Shown here: positions 9,907 to 20,917 of the stretch, in pieces
Layout: each line of letters opens with the position of its first letter
How positions within the stretch are numbered: the first letter of the stretch is position 1
Source: Entrophospora sp. SA101
Lineage: Eukaryota > Glomeromycota > Glomeromycetes > Entrophosporales > Entrophosporaceae
Assembly: GCA_958430865.1 (NCBI GenBank)
Contig: CAUDNR010000902.1
Span: 27,436 to 91,435 of the forward strand
DNA: 64,000 nt
Reading direction: 5' to 3'
The notes under the pieces: model-generated
Database searches by the model: none
Told to the model about the DNA's origin: nothing
The model's input: the letters and a program-made list of their open reading frames with translations, nothing else
Position numbers and translations under genes: made by a program

Positions 9907-12481
9907 TTACATTCTTTCCAAAGGTTTCAAACCAAGTAATTTAAGTGCGTTTCCAAGCGTTATTCTAGTTGCCCAATACATTAATAACCTAGCCTCTGCT
10001 AATTCATGTTCTTTTCCAACAACCCATAAACTTTCTAAAGCCATTGATACCGTGTGACTTAACTTCATAGCATATGTCACAACTGTACAAGGTTCTAATG
10101 TATGTAAAGCACTCTTAACTACATCGGGATATTGTGCAACCATTTCCATAAGAACTGACGCTATTTCTTCTGATAGAAGATCAATGTTGGCTGAAGGATT
10201 TACTGTTAGGCCGCAATTTCGTTCAATTGAACAAAGTCGAGCGTGAGCATATTGAAGATAAGGTCCAGTATCACCTGTATATTTGGAAAAAAAAAAATTT
10301 TAAATAAATATAGATTAGTTAAATTATAACACTAGATATATACATGTATGTAAACGTTGATTTTTATATTTGCTTAAATACCTTCAAATGAAAACATACG
10401 ACTCCAATCAAACGAGTAATTACGAATTCTAAATGATATAAAATTAAACCAAATAATAAACATAACAATAATAATAATAATAAGCAATCCCATTAATATT
10501 TTAATGCTATGATTATTACCTTTTAGCTGACATATCTTGTATCATTACAGCAGAGATACCAATTACATCAGCTACTTTATCAGGTTCATCAATTTGTGAA
10601 TATTTATTCTCATTTTGTTTCATCACCTCATGCATGCTTTCTTTGGTTTGATTTAGTATTTCATCCAAAAATACAGCAGTGCCTTTACGAGTACTCATTC
10701 CATTAATTATACCAAAATTTATATGTCTACACTTATTAGCCCATTCAACTCCTATCAATTCCAATAGTTTGAAAAGTTGTTTAAAATGTAAATCTTGTTG
10801 AGATGCTACAACATAATACATTACATCAAATTTGTATTTTTCATAACGTTCAATTGCAGCACCAATATCCCTGGTAATATACAGAGTAGTACCATCATTC
10901 TTCTGTATCAATGCAATATCTGACTTGTATTTTTTTAGATCAGCAATAAGTGCTCCGTCTGATTCTTCAAGAATATTTTTTTCTTTCATGGCAGATAATG
11001 CCTGTGTTATGCTCTCATTTTTCACTTGAGATTCACCAGAGTAAATATCGAAATCTATATTCAAACGTGCATAGGTCTGTTTGTATTTTTCAATACTAAG
11101 ATTTCTAAATTTTTTCCATAAAGCAAGTGCAAGTTCATCACCTATATATTATAATAATAATAACAATGACAATAATAATAAATAAAATATTTATAAATTT
11201 ATTAGGGTATTGCTATTTCTCACCGGTGGTGATTGTCACCACCTAAGGAATTATGCAATTTATGATTAACCCAACCCTAACTCCGCCCCACGCAAATTTA
11301 ATTCCTTAGGTGGTGACAATCACCACCGGTGAGAAATAGCAATTCTCAATTTATTAAACATGCGCGCGCGCGCACACACACACCATCTTCCATTTTCTTA
11401 AAATATGAGCGAGCTTGATCATCTACACTTGGATCTTCTTTAATATCAGCCTACAAATTTATAGTAAAGTCTTTAACATGAAAGAAACAGATGGGTATGT
11501 GGTGGTAAAAAATGAATATTATAGATGGTTGTTAATATACCTACATTAATTTTAACATATACATCATATAAATGTTTGATTGGATTATCAATTAATTTCT
11601 GTTCAGACCCATATTTCTCAAATCCGACAGCCAAAAGTCCTATTTTAAGATTATTAATTACATTTTTATCAAAGGAATCAAACAGAAATAATCAAATAAA
11701 TTTGTATATAGAAATATATATATATAGAAAATAAGCAAACTCACCATATTGTTTACCCCAATCACCAAGATAATTAATACCAATTGTTTTCCATCCATGA
11801 GCATTATGTACATTTTTAATAAAATTACCAATAATTGTGCTTCTCAAATGGCCAGCATGAAATGGTTTTGCTATATTTGGACTACTATAATCTAACACTG
11901 CAGTTTTACCCACACCAGATTTGTTGGTACCATATTTTTCTTTCTTTTTATATACATCCTCAAGGATAATTTTAGTAAGAAGAGGTTTTGAAATCTTGAA
12001 ATTTAAATAATGACTAATGGGAAATACTCCAACTATAAATTTATTTGGAATAAACTTTATATATAAGCCATTTAAAAATCCATTAGTAAAATAAATGCTA
12101 GTTTGAGATGTTGAAAAAAAGGGAGAGCACCTTTTCAGCCCATTCTTTAGCGATTAGTGTAGGATTTCCTTTAATACGCAGTTTTGGAATTGCAATTGCA
12201 ATGTCACCATGTTCAGAACTTTTAGGTGCCTCCAATAAACTTAAAATATCATTAGCTGATTTCCCAGAAAATTCCGCAATGATTGAAGCTGCAAAACTAC
12301 GAAATATATCTAATTTATTGTCATCTAAATCAGCACCTTGAACCTTTGGAATATCAGTATAATCGTCTTCCATTTTATCATTCAAAGTTTTTAACGAAAA
12401 AAATTTGATACAAAACTTTATATTTTCAAGTTTTTTTTGTTTGTAAAAATTTTTTAAGATAGTACTAGTTAAAATCATCAA
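9907..12481 (-). CDS. RARS1: Arginyl-tRNA synthetase
   Basis: Class I aminoacyl-tRNA synthetase charging tRNA-Arg. Seven exons on the minus strand: 12131-12373 (from the second start), 11745-12054, 11545-11639, 11384-11450, 10520-11141, 10382-10428, 9907-10274. From the Met at 12373 the product is 583 aa, normal for the family. It contains FHAGHLRST (HIGH motif, about 147-150), LGDWGKQYG, MSTRKG in the KMSKS position (about 387-392), and a C-terminal helical anticodon-binding domain ending LLGLKPLERM. An in-frame upstream ATG at 12481 adds 36 residues rich in Lys, Phe and Ser with few acidic residues, resembling a mitochondrial presequence. Alternative starts could therefore supply cytosolic and mitochondrial enzyme. 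The intron at 11142-11383 carries a foldback element and a GC/AC repeat. Confidence 0.93.
11209..11343. mobile_element. 135-bp foldback/MITE element with perfect 44-bp inverted repeats in an ArgRS intron
   Basis: The two ends, 11209-11252 and 11300-11343, are perfect 44-bp reverse complements flanking a 47-bp GC-richer loop. Each arm contains its own small hairpin, GGTGGTGA-TTG-TCACCACC, so the whole can fold into a cruciform with side hairpins. There is no open reading frame and no clear target-site duplication. Its perfect arms suggest recent insertion or selection on the structure; a miniature inverted-repeat transposon is the simplest explanation. Confidence 0.85.
11361..11383 (+). repeat. 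(GC)n(AC)n alternating purine-pyrimidine tract at a 5' splice site
   Basis: A run of GC then CA dinucleotides. On the coding (minus) strand the intron begins GTGTGTG and continues into CGCGCG, so the repeat starts at the donor site of the ArgRS intron after exon 4. Such alternating tracts can form Z-DNA. With the adjacent 135-bp foldback element, this intron holds two structure-prone sequences. Confidence 0.9.
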
Positions 12482-12832
12482 AATTTGAGAATTTGGAATT
12501 GCGCCAAATGAGAAATATGTTGTGAATCCACGATTTTTTTTGGAATAGAATTTTAGATTAGCAATTCCAAAAAAAAAAAAAAAACGAAGTGGGAAGGATT
12601 CAGGAGAAAATGTGTTTAATATATATATATATAGTTATTTTATAAATAACAATAATAAATATAAATATAAATATATAATATATAAATATAACTATTTTTT
12701 TTTTTCATTTTCAAATGAATGTATTTTCATTTTTTTATGAAAATTTTTTCTTTAACGACAATAAATCTTGTCTTTTATGAAAAATTTATGAATAAAATTT
12801 TTGACAAGGTTTATTAAAAAAAATTTTTGAAA

Positions 12833-13416
12833 ATGAAAATATTGATTTTTTTAATGTTGATTTTCTATTTTGTTGAAATAATTAATTCAACAGAGTTAAA
12901 TGATGACAATGAATATAGTATCAGTAAAAGGAAGGGTTCATTCAATAGTAAGGATTAAATGAATTTCATTGATTGATGAATGATATTACTGATTAAAATG
13001 GTTAACAGATTAAGTTGTTATTTTTTTTAGTTATGAAAAGAACAGAAAAAAGAACTTGTTGCAACAGGGTGTTGTCATGTGGTGGAAAGAGCTTGTGTTG
13101 TAGGAGATGCGAAACTGGTGGTATTCCTGAGAAAAGAATAGAAAATGATCTTATAAATTGTTGTAAGGTTACTTATGATTGCTCAGGAAACAGAATTTGT
13201 TGTAAAACTTGTAATGCAGTTGCTTCTAATTCATCAACCCCTATACTCACTTCACCATCAACTTCACCATCATCATCGCCTTCTGACCCAGCCTTCGCAA
13301 CTTCTACAATTGTAACATCAACAACACCTTCACCATCTTCCTCAACTTCTTCAAATAATCTCAAGAAAAGAAAATTAAAAAGAAAACTTTCTAATAAAAA
13401 AAAAAAAATCAAATAA
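12833..13416 (+). CDS. Secreted cysteine-rich protein with two CCx5Cx5CCx2C units (candidate effector or Kex2-processed peptide precursor)
   Basis: Two exons (12833-12947 and 13031-13416, donor GTAAGG, acceptor TTTTAG) encode 166 aa. The N-terminus MKILIFLMLIFYFVEIINS is a clear signal peptide. The mature part has two copies of one Cys framework, CCNRVLSCGGKSLCCRRC and CCKVTYDCSGNRICCKTC, both CC-x5-C-x5-CC-x2-C. Each lies downstream of a dibasic EKR site, with further KR sites before them, as in Kex2-processed precursors. A Ser/Thr/Pro-rich linker and a strongly Lys/Arg-rich tail (KKRKLKRK) follow. I recognise no named family. Function is unknown; secretion is well supported, while peptide processing and a symbiosis role are inferences. 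Confidence 0.75.
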
Positions 13417-14886
13417 AATAATTTTATTTGTACATAACATTTATTTTTATTTTTTTGTTATTAATTGGTTAATTGTATATAAATCATTTCATTCATTAAT
13501 ATTCATTCATCGATTCATTAATTCATTCACTCATTCTCCATTCCCATTATTAATTATTATTTTTTCTTTTCTTTTTATTAATGTAATTTTATGAATTATT
13601 TCATCTTTATTTTTTTTTATTAAAACAATAAAGAAAATCGTGAAATGTATCTTTAAGCTCCAAGGCTCCCATAAAGCTCCTCTGTTTACTTATGACTGAT
13701 TTATTTCAGTCTTTTACACTTATTGGCTGATTGCAAACTCGTTTTGGTTTATTTACAAAACCCTTCCTTATCAGTTTGTTTAAAAGCTTTACTTTTACGA
13801 CAATAATTGATCTGGTTAATATTAACACTTTTAAGTTATTCGTTAATTGATGCCGTGGTTAATCAATGTTAGTACTATACACGCACAGCTATGGCTTTTA
13901 CTAAAGCAATTTTACCGTACAATCGAGAAAAATATTTATACAAAGTTTATTATTAGCAATTTTGAGGTTAATTTAACACAAGCTTTATTTATACGGTGGG
14001 AGTTATTGTATTTTATTAGAATGTCAATTTTGTATTTGTTTTCTCAAGCGAAGACCAGAAAGTTAGTTTCCTTTGAATTTTATTTACAATAACAAGATTC
14101 ACTGTAGCGGACGAGTTTTGATTTTGTAGAAACAGAAATAAAAATAAAAAATTGTTTTTTAAATATTGATTTCTTTAATTAATTTCCAACGGGATTGTTA
14201 TTTTATACCTTATCATTTAAAAATGAAAAAATGAAATAATTAGAAAAATAGATTTTTTATAAAGATACGGACATATATTTCCAATACTACATTTAACAGC
14301 AGCCCCAATTCTAGCAAGGTCCAATACACCTTCGGCAGTTCCAATCGCAGCAACATCAGCAAAACCATTGTTACTGATGAAATTGAAAGTGTTAAAATCT
14401 CCTCGTTGCTCCAAAAGTCATCTGCACTCGATGTAACAAGTTAAGGGTCAAATCAAATGGCGTTAACTCATGCATGGTTTGGCTCAATCAATGCAGGGTA
14501 GACATTTTCTGTGAAAACTATCCAGCCAGTAATGGTAATTGTAACCTTGTGGAGCTTACCCTAAAAATTTTATTGTTTATTTAGCGTATTATGTAATTAC
14601 AAATTCCAAATTAAAAAATATCGCGTTTTATATTTCTCTTTTCTTTTTTTTTTTTCCTTTTTCTTTTTCAACTTTGACAACAATAAAAAATTAAAAATAA
14701 TTCAAAAGTTGATTTTAAAATAAAATAATACATTATTGTGTGCCTATTCATTTATTTATAATATATGATAATCCAACCACTGTTGAAAAGAAAGATAAAA
14801 ATAAAAAACCTAATGTTAAAGATATTAAACAAAATGTTTGTTTTTTAAAATATAAAAAAATATAATAAGACATAAAAAAGGAGGTT
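13417..14886. other. Intergenic region without a supported gene
   Basis: AT-rich sequence with homopolymer runs. A plus-strand open frame at 13847-14092 and a minus-strand frame at 14217-14414 (containing GTAEGVLDLARIGAAVKC, which looks protein-like but has no flanking exons I can join) may be old gene debris. A 17-bp near-repeat, GATAATCCAACCACTGT, at about 14767 recurs with one mismatch at about 14890. Confidence 0.4.
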
Positions 14887-15115
14887 GACGATAATCCAAT
14901 CACTGTCAGAATTAGAGATTTTTTATAAATACTTCAATGCATCATAAACAAATGGCAGTTGATGTCTTACATCAAAACAAACCAACTTATCAAGAAATGA
15001 AATTCAAAGAAAGATTTTGAATATGCTGGAATTTCTAAAGAAGTTATAATTGTATTTGGTATGAGAACTGTATTTAACGAAGGTCGTTCTGCTGGATTTA
15101 TAATCAATATATATA
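14887..15115 (+). pseudogene. Ribosomal protein eS24 (RPS24) pseudogene
   Basis: Fragments in changing frames match the small-subunit protein eS24 in order: ITVRIRDFL, then KQMAVDVLHQNKPTYQEMKF, then ISKEVIIVFGMRTVFNEGRSAGF (the family's conserved VFGFRT...GG.STGF block). In-frame stops and at least two frame changes separate them, and no introns interrupt the aligned part. This suggests an intronless retrocopy, but it is short. No poly-A tail or target duplication is clear. Confidence 0.72.
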
Positions 15116-15502
15116 TATATGATTAATCCATTGATTAATTATGGCATGATATAGAAAAATGCAACATGCAATTAAAGTGTCAAGATAAAAAATAATTCAA
15201 TGATAATGGTAAATGATAAACTCAATCAAAAAAAAAACAAATTGTTATTATTACTATTATTATTAATATAATTACTGCTTTAAAGTTACTTCTTTCTCTA
15301 GTCGAAATATAAGAAAATGAAATGATTATAGTTGGAACAATGTTTGAAGGTAAAATATTATAGTTTACAATTTTTTAATCATTTATGGCTTGTTTTTTTT
15401 TCTATTTTAAAAATCAATTGAATCACACAATATAAAAAAGATCGACAATCGATTTTGTTACAAAAATTATATTTATTTGTCCTATGCGTGTAATAAGTAA
15501 CA

Positions 15503-17168
15503 ATGAAATGGAAATGTTTCTCTCGATTATCTAAAGATTTAAACAAGCTTCGTAAAGCAGGAAAAAATTATGATACAATAATTTTAGCTGGTGATGGTCA
15601 AAATGTCAAAGAATTTAAAGCTCATTCGATAATTCTTTGTGCACGGTCTGAATATTTTGTCACTGCTTTGTCACAAAATTGGGCTCAACAACAAGAAGTG
15701 AAGATAAAAGAAAAGGAAGTTGCGGGCAGTAATGAAGATAGTGGTAATAAATTATTTTATAGGAAACCAAATGTTTCACCTTATCTATTTGAAATGATAT
15801 TAGAGTAAGAAAAAAACAAATAACGATCATAATAACATTATTCATAATGGACATAATCATAATTATAATTGATCTAATCATTAATTATTTAATTACTTAG
15901 ATATATTTACACAGGTGTAATTGATTTAACACTTTTACAATTATCAAACATTTTGGATCTTTTATTAATAGCTGATGAATTATTGCTTGACGAATTGATT
16001 GATGTGATCGAGCATTATCTTCTTAAATATAAGTCTACCGATCTTGAGGATAAAATGGCAATTGTTTTTCAACTAGCTGTAAAACTTAAATCATGTAACA
16101 AGTTACAAGACCATTTATTAGAAATAGTTAGCCATAATCTGTCTCAGTACATCGAATCAGATGATTTTTTGACATTGGAGCATTCGACTGTTGAGTTTAT
16201 CTTGAAATGTGATGGTTTGAATGTTCAAGAAGTTGAGTTATGGGATTTTTTGATAAATTGGGGAATGGCTAATTCTAGTAGATTGTATGATGACGATCTT
16301 GATAAATGGACAATTGACGATTTTGAGGAGTTGCACTTGCAAATTAAAAATTTGGTTTGTCTCATCCGTTTTACCGCAATGGAAAGGCATGAATACTCTC
16401 AAAATGTCTTTCCTTATAAAAAATTGTTGCCTAAACAATTGAGAAAACAGTTGACTTTGCATTTTTTGGGTAGTGGTCACCAGAAAACCAAGGAAGAATC
16501 ATTGACACCATTATCACCTCGTGCCTTACCACCTCAACCACAAATCGACTCATTATACATTAACAATTATGCTGCGTCGTTGATTGAAAGTTATATTAAA
16601 TATAAAGAAAATCATAATACAAAGTCTTGTTATATGGAATATGAATGGAAATTGATTTATAGAGCAAGTCGAGATGGTTATAGTGCTTATAATTTTCATA
16701 AATGGTGTGATAGTAAAGGTAGATGTGTTATTGTGTCTAAAATATTGGATCAGGAAGCTGATATTATTGGTGGCTACAATCCTGGTAATTGATGAGTAGA
16801 TCTTTTTTATTTTTAGTTTATTTTTGTTTACATATTTTTAATTATTATTCCCCTTAAAAATTTTTTTTTTAATAGTTGGATGGGTTGAATCCAACGGAAC
16901 ATATTCAAGTTGTGATAACAGCTTTATCTTTAATTTCAATGAAGATTTATCAATAAAAAATTTAAGTAGGGTGTTACCTTATTGTAGCTCAAAAGCAATA
17001 TATCAGTATTCAGGAACAGGCCCAAGCTTTGGAGCTGACGATTTCACAATAGGTGACGGTTTAAAAGATTCAAAGTGCAATACTGATTTCTATTATGAAG
17101 ATAATATATGCCTAGATTTTATTAATGTTCATGATTATGAAGTGTTTATAATCACCAAAAAACAGTAA
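15503..17168 (+). CDS. BTB-BACK-TLDc domain protein
   Basis: Three exons (15503-15804, 15901-16784, 16876-17168) join in frame to 492 aa. Residues about 10-115 are a BTB/POZ domain (YDTIILAGDGQNVKEFKAHS...ARSEYF...YIYTGVIDL). Next comes a BACK-like helical region (about 120-240), then a C-terminal TLDc domain (SYIKYKENHN, WKLIYRASRDGYSA, FHKWCDSKGR, GYNP, SFIFNF, GPSFGADDF, DFINVHDYEVF). BTB proteins are usually adaptors for Cullin-3 ubiquitin ligases; TLDc domains are linked to oxidative-stress responses and V-ATPase regulation. This architecture is expanded in arbuscular mycorrhizal fungi (general knowledge). The specific substrate is unknown. Confidence 0.88.
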
Positions 17169-18422
17169 TATTATTATTTTTATTATTATAATTTCTTATT
17201 ACTATTGATACCGTTAATTACTTTTTTCTTTTTTAATTTGTATCGATTGATTAGTTGATTAAATGTATATATAATATTTAGGCTTTTGTGCATTTGTATA
17301 TTTGTTTAGGTGGATGGATAAATTATATCTATAAAAATCAAAATTTGTTTCTTCACACTATATAATAAATAATTGTTATTATTAATGTTATTATTTTTAT
17401 CCCACGTACGTACGTTTGATTTCCTCAGTTATATATCTCACCTTAGTTATATCCCACGGGATATAAAAGAGGTATGACCATATAAAGTCAAAATAGGTGA
17501 AATTAAAAAACGGAAGGAGTGTAAAATCAAGTTAGCAATATTTTTCTGAGCAGAAGAATATAGAAAATAGATCATGGAAAGAGTAATGATTATGATGATG
17601 ATATTGATAATAATAATAATTTACTAAACATATAATATAATAATTAAATCAGGAAGGAATTGCTCTATCACATTACAACCAACTTTATCATCAGCAGCAA
17701 TTAGAACATTGAATTCATCCATCACAAATAATTTAAAGACGATCAATAATGACACTACAATAAATTTGAGAAAATGGAAATTATACCTAACGGCGTACAC
17801 CTTGATAGCATTGATATTTAGAAATTGTGATTTTTGTATATTATTGAATGATATGCAAAATAAATATCTATTCAATTGGACGAGGTAATATCATGGACAA
17901 ACATTTGTAGAAATTCAATAAACAATTGAGATCGTTGGTTTAGAATTGGTGAATTTAAAGGAATGGAATTTCAACTTTGCCATAATTTCAAAAAGAACAG
18001 TATGTATATTCTACTCATATAATGTATTCATATATTTTTATATGTTTTTGCTTTATTATTATTATTATTGCAATTTTTCACTGTTATCTGCACCATCACC
18101 ATCATCATTGACTTTGAAAGTACCTTTATCAACAACACCAATTTTACCTACGCCAGTATTTTCACAATAATGTTGAAATTAAAACAGACCCAATTAATGG
18201 TTTAATGGATGGTGCAACTTCGTTGTTGTTCATACCACATCTGCCACTCATATCAATTTATTGACAAAGATAGAGTCTGTATTCCTTAAATATCTTACAT
18301 AACAAGAATTGAAACCAATAATAGGAGATATATAATATTTTTAAAATGTTTTAAATTTTATTAGAAATCTTCTTCTGAATTATATATATAAATATATATA
18401 CATATAATACATATAATGTTTT
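17169..18422. other. Intergenic region with possible decayed exon(s)
   Basis: A plus-strand frame at about 17645-17885 reads as plausible protein (KWKLYLTAYTLIALIFRNCD...YLFNW) and ends at a GTAATA donor-like site, but no start and no matching next exon can be joined. Downstream pieces near 18160-18280 (DPINGLMDGATSLLFIPHLP) may belong to the same relic. A short perfect hairpin, TTATATCC-cacg-GGATATAA, lies near 17450. Confidence 0.3.
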
Positions 18423-18653
18423 ATGTTTAAATCTTGCTTGGTCACTTGGACAGTGTTTGTAGAACATGGCTTTATAATTGTTCAACAAGGCATTACACTA
18501 AATTCTTTGCAAGATATAAAACATAGATTTGAAATAAAACTTAATTATAATCAAATCTCATATATGAATGGTGTTGGTGAAATGATTGATGAAGAAGATT
18601 GGAGAGTCACTAAATGGGAAGCTAATTATGAAAAAAAAAATAATGTCATTTGA
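18423..18653 (+). CDS. Hypothetical 76-aa open frame
   Basis: Uninterrupted frame with balanced composition in its second half (LNSLQDIKHRFEIKLNYNQI, DEEDWRVTKWEANYEKK), unlike the simple-sequence frames around it. Flanking segments contain an inverted pair, CAACAAGGCATTA near 18484 and TAATGCCTTGTTG near 18669, so it may be part of a small repeated element. No family recognised. Confidence 0.35.
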   Translation: MFKSCLVTWTVFVEHGFIIVQQGITLNSLQDIKHRFEIKLNYNQISYMNGVGEMIDEEDWRVTKWEANYEKKNNVI

Positions 18654-19082
18654 AATAAAAATAAAGATTAATGCCTTGTTGGATAAATTTTCGTGACCAG
18701 TTAATAGTAACAATGTGATTAGGTCAATATCTTAATATAGGCAGAGTAATCAATCCGAAATATAAATTCATGCTGAACTTAATTTTCGCATCTTTACTTA
18801 GTTGTTTGATCTGTTGAGTTGGTTTTCTAATTTTTGGGTTTTGGCTTTCATTTTCAGAGCTAATTCTTTAAACTTGATTTTAATGATTTTGATTTTAATA
18901 GCATCTTTCTTATTAAAGTTAAATTCTTGTACTGACAGTAGACGATCTTTTCTAAATTTGGTAACTTATTATTCAAATTTAGAGTGATCTGTTGTTCCTA
19001 TATTAATATGTGTATGACACTAATAAATTGACAATGTGATCGACGCAAATTTTATTCAATTGGAACATTTTTCAAAAAAAAT

Positions 19083-19882
19083 ATGAAGTCTTATTTAATA
19101 CAACATTCTTTAATAATAATAATTTGTATCATTTTATTCCAGATATGTTTGGCGCAAGATAATAACAGTGATCATAACAATAGTGAAAATGATAGTAATA
19201 AAGAAAGTTTAGTTGATGGTTTTTTCAGTCGTGGAGGTCATACAAACAACTGGGCGGTTTTGGTAGAGTATCAAAGTATGCAATTTAAAAACCTCACGAC
19301 CGTTATATATAAGCTTGTCATCAAATCAAATCAGACTTTTTGTCTAAACAAGTTATTATTCGTTAATATCGTTATTATTATTAGGTATGCACTTCACGTT
19401 TTTGGTTTAATTATCGACATATAGCCAATACTTTATCGATGTATAGAACAGTGAAACGTCTCGGAATTCCAGATTCCAATATAATATTGATGCTTGCAGA
19501 TGATGTAGCATGTAATCCTAGAAATGTTTTCCCGGCAACTGTCTTCAATAATGCTGCAAGATATCTTGATTTGTATGGTGATAATGTAGAAGTGGATTAT
19601 AGAGGTTATGAGGTGACAGTGGAGAATTTTATTAGAGTTTTAACTGGTCGTGTTGAACCTGATACACCCCGATCAAAACGGTTACTTTCCGATGATCGAT
19701 CAAACGTATTGGTTTATATGACTGGACATGGAGGTAACGAGTTTCTAAAATTTCAAGATGCTGAAGAAATTAGTAGTTTTGATTTAGCGGTTGCTTTTGA
19801 ACAAATGTGGGAAAAAAGAAGGTAATATTAACGTTACAAGGAAGATAAAAATATTATATTATTATTATTATTATTATTATTA

Positions 19883-19921
<39 letters not shown>

Positions 19922-20730
19922 TATTGTTACTATTATTGTTAATAATATCAATATAACTAACTCTCCTATAATTGATTAATTTGTAGGTATCATGAAATAT
20001 TATTCATGGTTGATACATGTCAAGCAAATACAATGTATAGCCAAATATATTCATCAAATATTTTGGCAACAGGAAGTAGTGAATTAGGAGAAAACTCTTA
20101 TTCTGTATGTTATTAAAATATACATAAAGTACATTAATAATCATTGCTAATTATGTATTTTTTTAATAGCATCATATGGATATAGATATTGGTGTGGCAG
20201 TTATTGATAGATTTACATATTATAATTTGGAATTTTTAGAAAAAATTGATATGCAAAGTAAAGCAACGTTGAAGGATTTGTTTGACTCTTATAATCCACA
20301 ATTGATACATTCGACTCCTGGTTTTAGAAGTGACTTGTTTCGTAGGCCATTGGATAAGGTTATTAATCAATATATTGTGTGTATAATATGTTCATATGTA
20401 TTAATTTAATTGTTTATTTAGGTTCTTGTCACTGATTTTTTTGGAAGTGTACAAAATGTGGAATTGACAGGACAAAAATATAATTTATCAAATACTGATG
20501 ATATAATAGTCGCCAATAATAATATTGATTCTTCTTCATCAATAATGAATAATACTTCTTCAACTGCATCATCGACATCATATAAATTAAAGGATTCAAA
20601 TAATTTTCATCTTTTCAATGTTGTCAATTCCGATCAATCATCATCGCCATCATCATCTACTTTACCACAGTTTTTAATAGCAAGTTTTTTGTTTTGGATA
20701 TTGGTTAAATGGACTTCTATGAAGTTATAA
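19083..20730 (+). CDS. GPI8: GPI-anchor transamidase catalytic subunit (GPI8/PIG-K)
   Basis: Five exons (19083-19262, 19385-19821, 19987-20104, 20170-20358, 20422-20730) give 410 aa. It is a C13-family cysteine protease of the ER lumen that cleaves C-terminal signals and attaches GPI anchors. It has a signal peptide ([16 protein letters not shown]), [17 protein letters not shown], the catalytic His in [11 protein letters not shown] (about 175) and the catalytic Cys in FMVDTCQAN (about 217), followed by [10 protein letters not shown] and a C-terminal transmembrane helix ([14 protein letters not shown]). A Ser/Asn-rich low-complexity stretch precedes that helix. The second intron has a long ATT microsatellite. 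Length fits the family (about 395-410). Confidence 0.95.
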
Positions 20731-20917
20731 ACTTGTAAGATTTTGTGAGAATATAATATATACATACTATGTTGATATTAATAACAATTTACAATACTAA
20801 TAATAAATAATTGATATTATTATAAAGGATTTATCTTTTTTTAAAAAAAAAAACCTCCCAATTTATCACTAAAAAATATTTTATTATCTTGACAATAAAT
20901 AAGATGAATTTTGAAAA

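Larger units (their letters stand above)
1..10079. repeat. Large inverted duplication (palindrome-like), arms 1-4311 and 5238-10079
   Basis: The left arm is the reverse complement of the right arm. Paired positions add up to 10080 in the outer part (1-3023 with 7057-10079) and to 9549 in the inner part (about 3024-4311 with 5238-6526). The only length difference is a 531-bp segment present in the right arm. All open frames compared between outer arms translate identically. I saw two single-base differences, at 3200/6349 and 4257/5292. The left arm ends directly at the 10-N gap, and its outer end runs off the window. It could be a real recent inverted duplication, but a haplotype copy or misjoined contig scaffolded in reverse is at least as likely. 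Confidence 0.95.
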
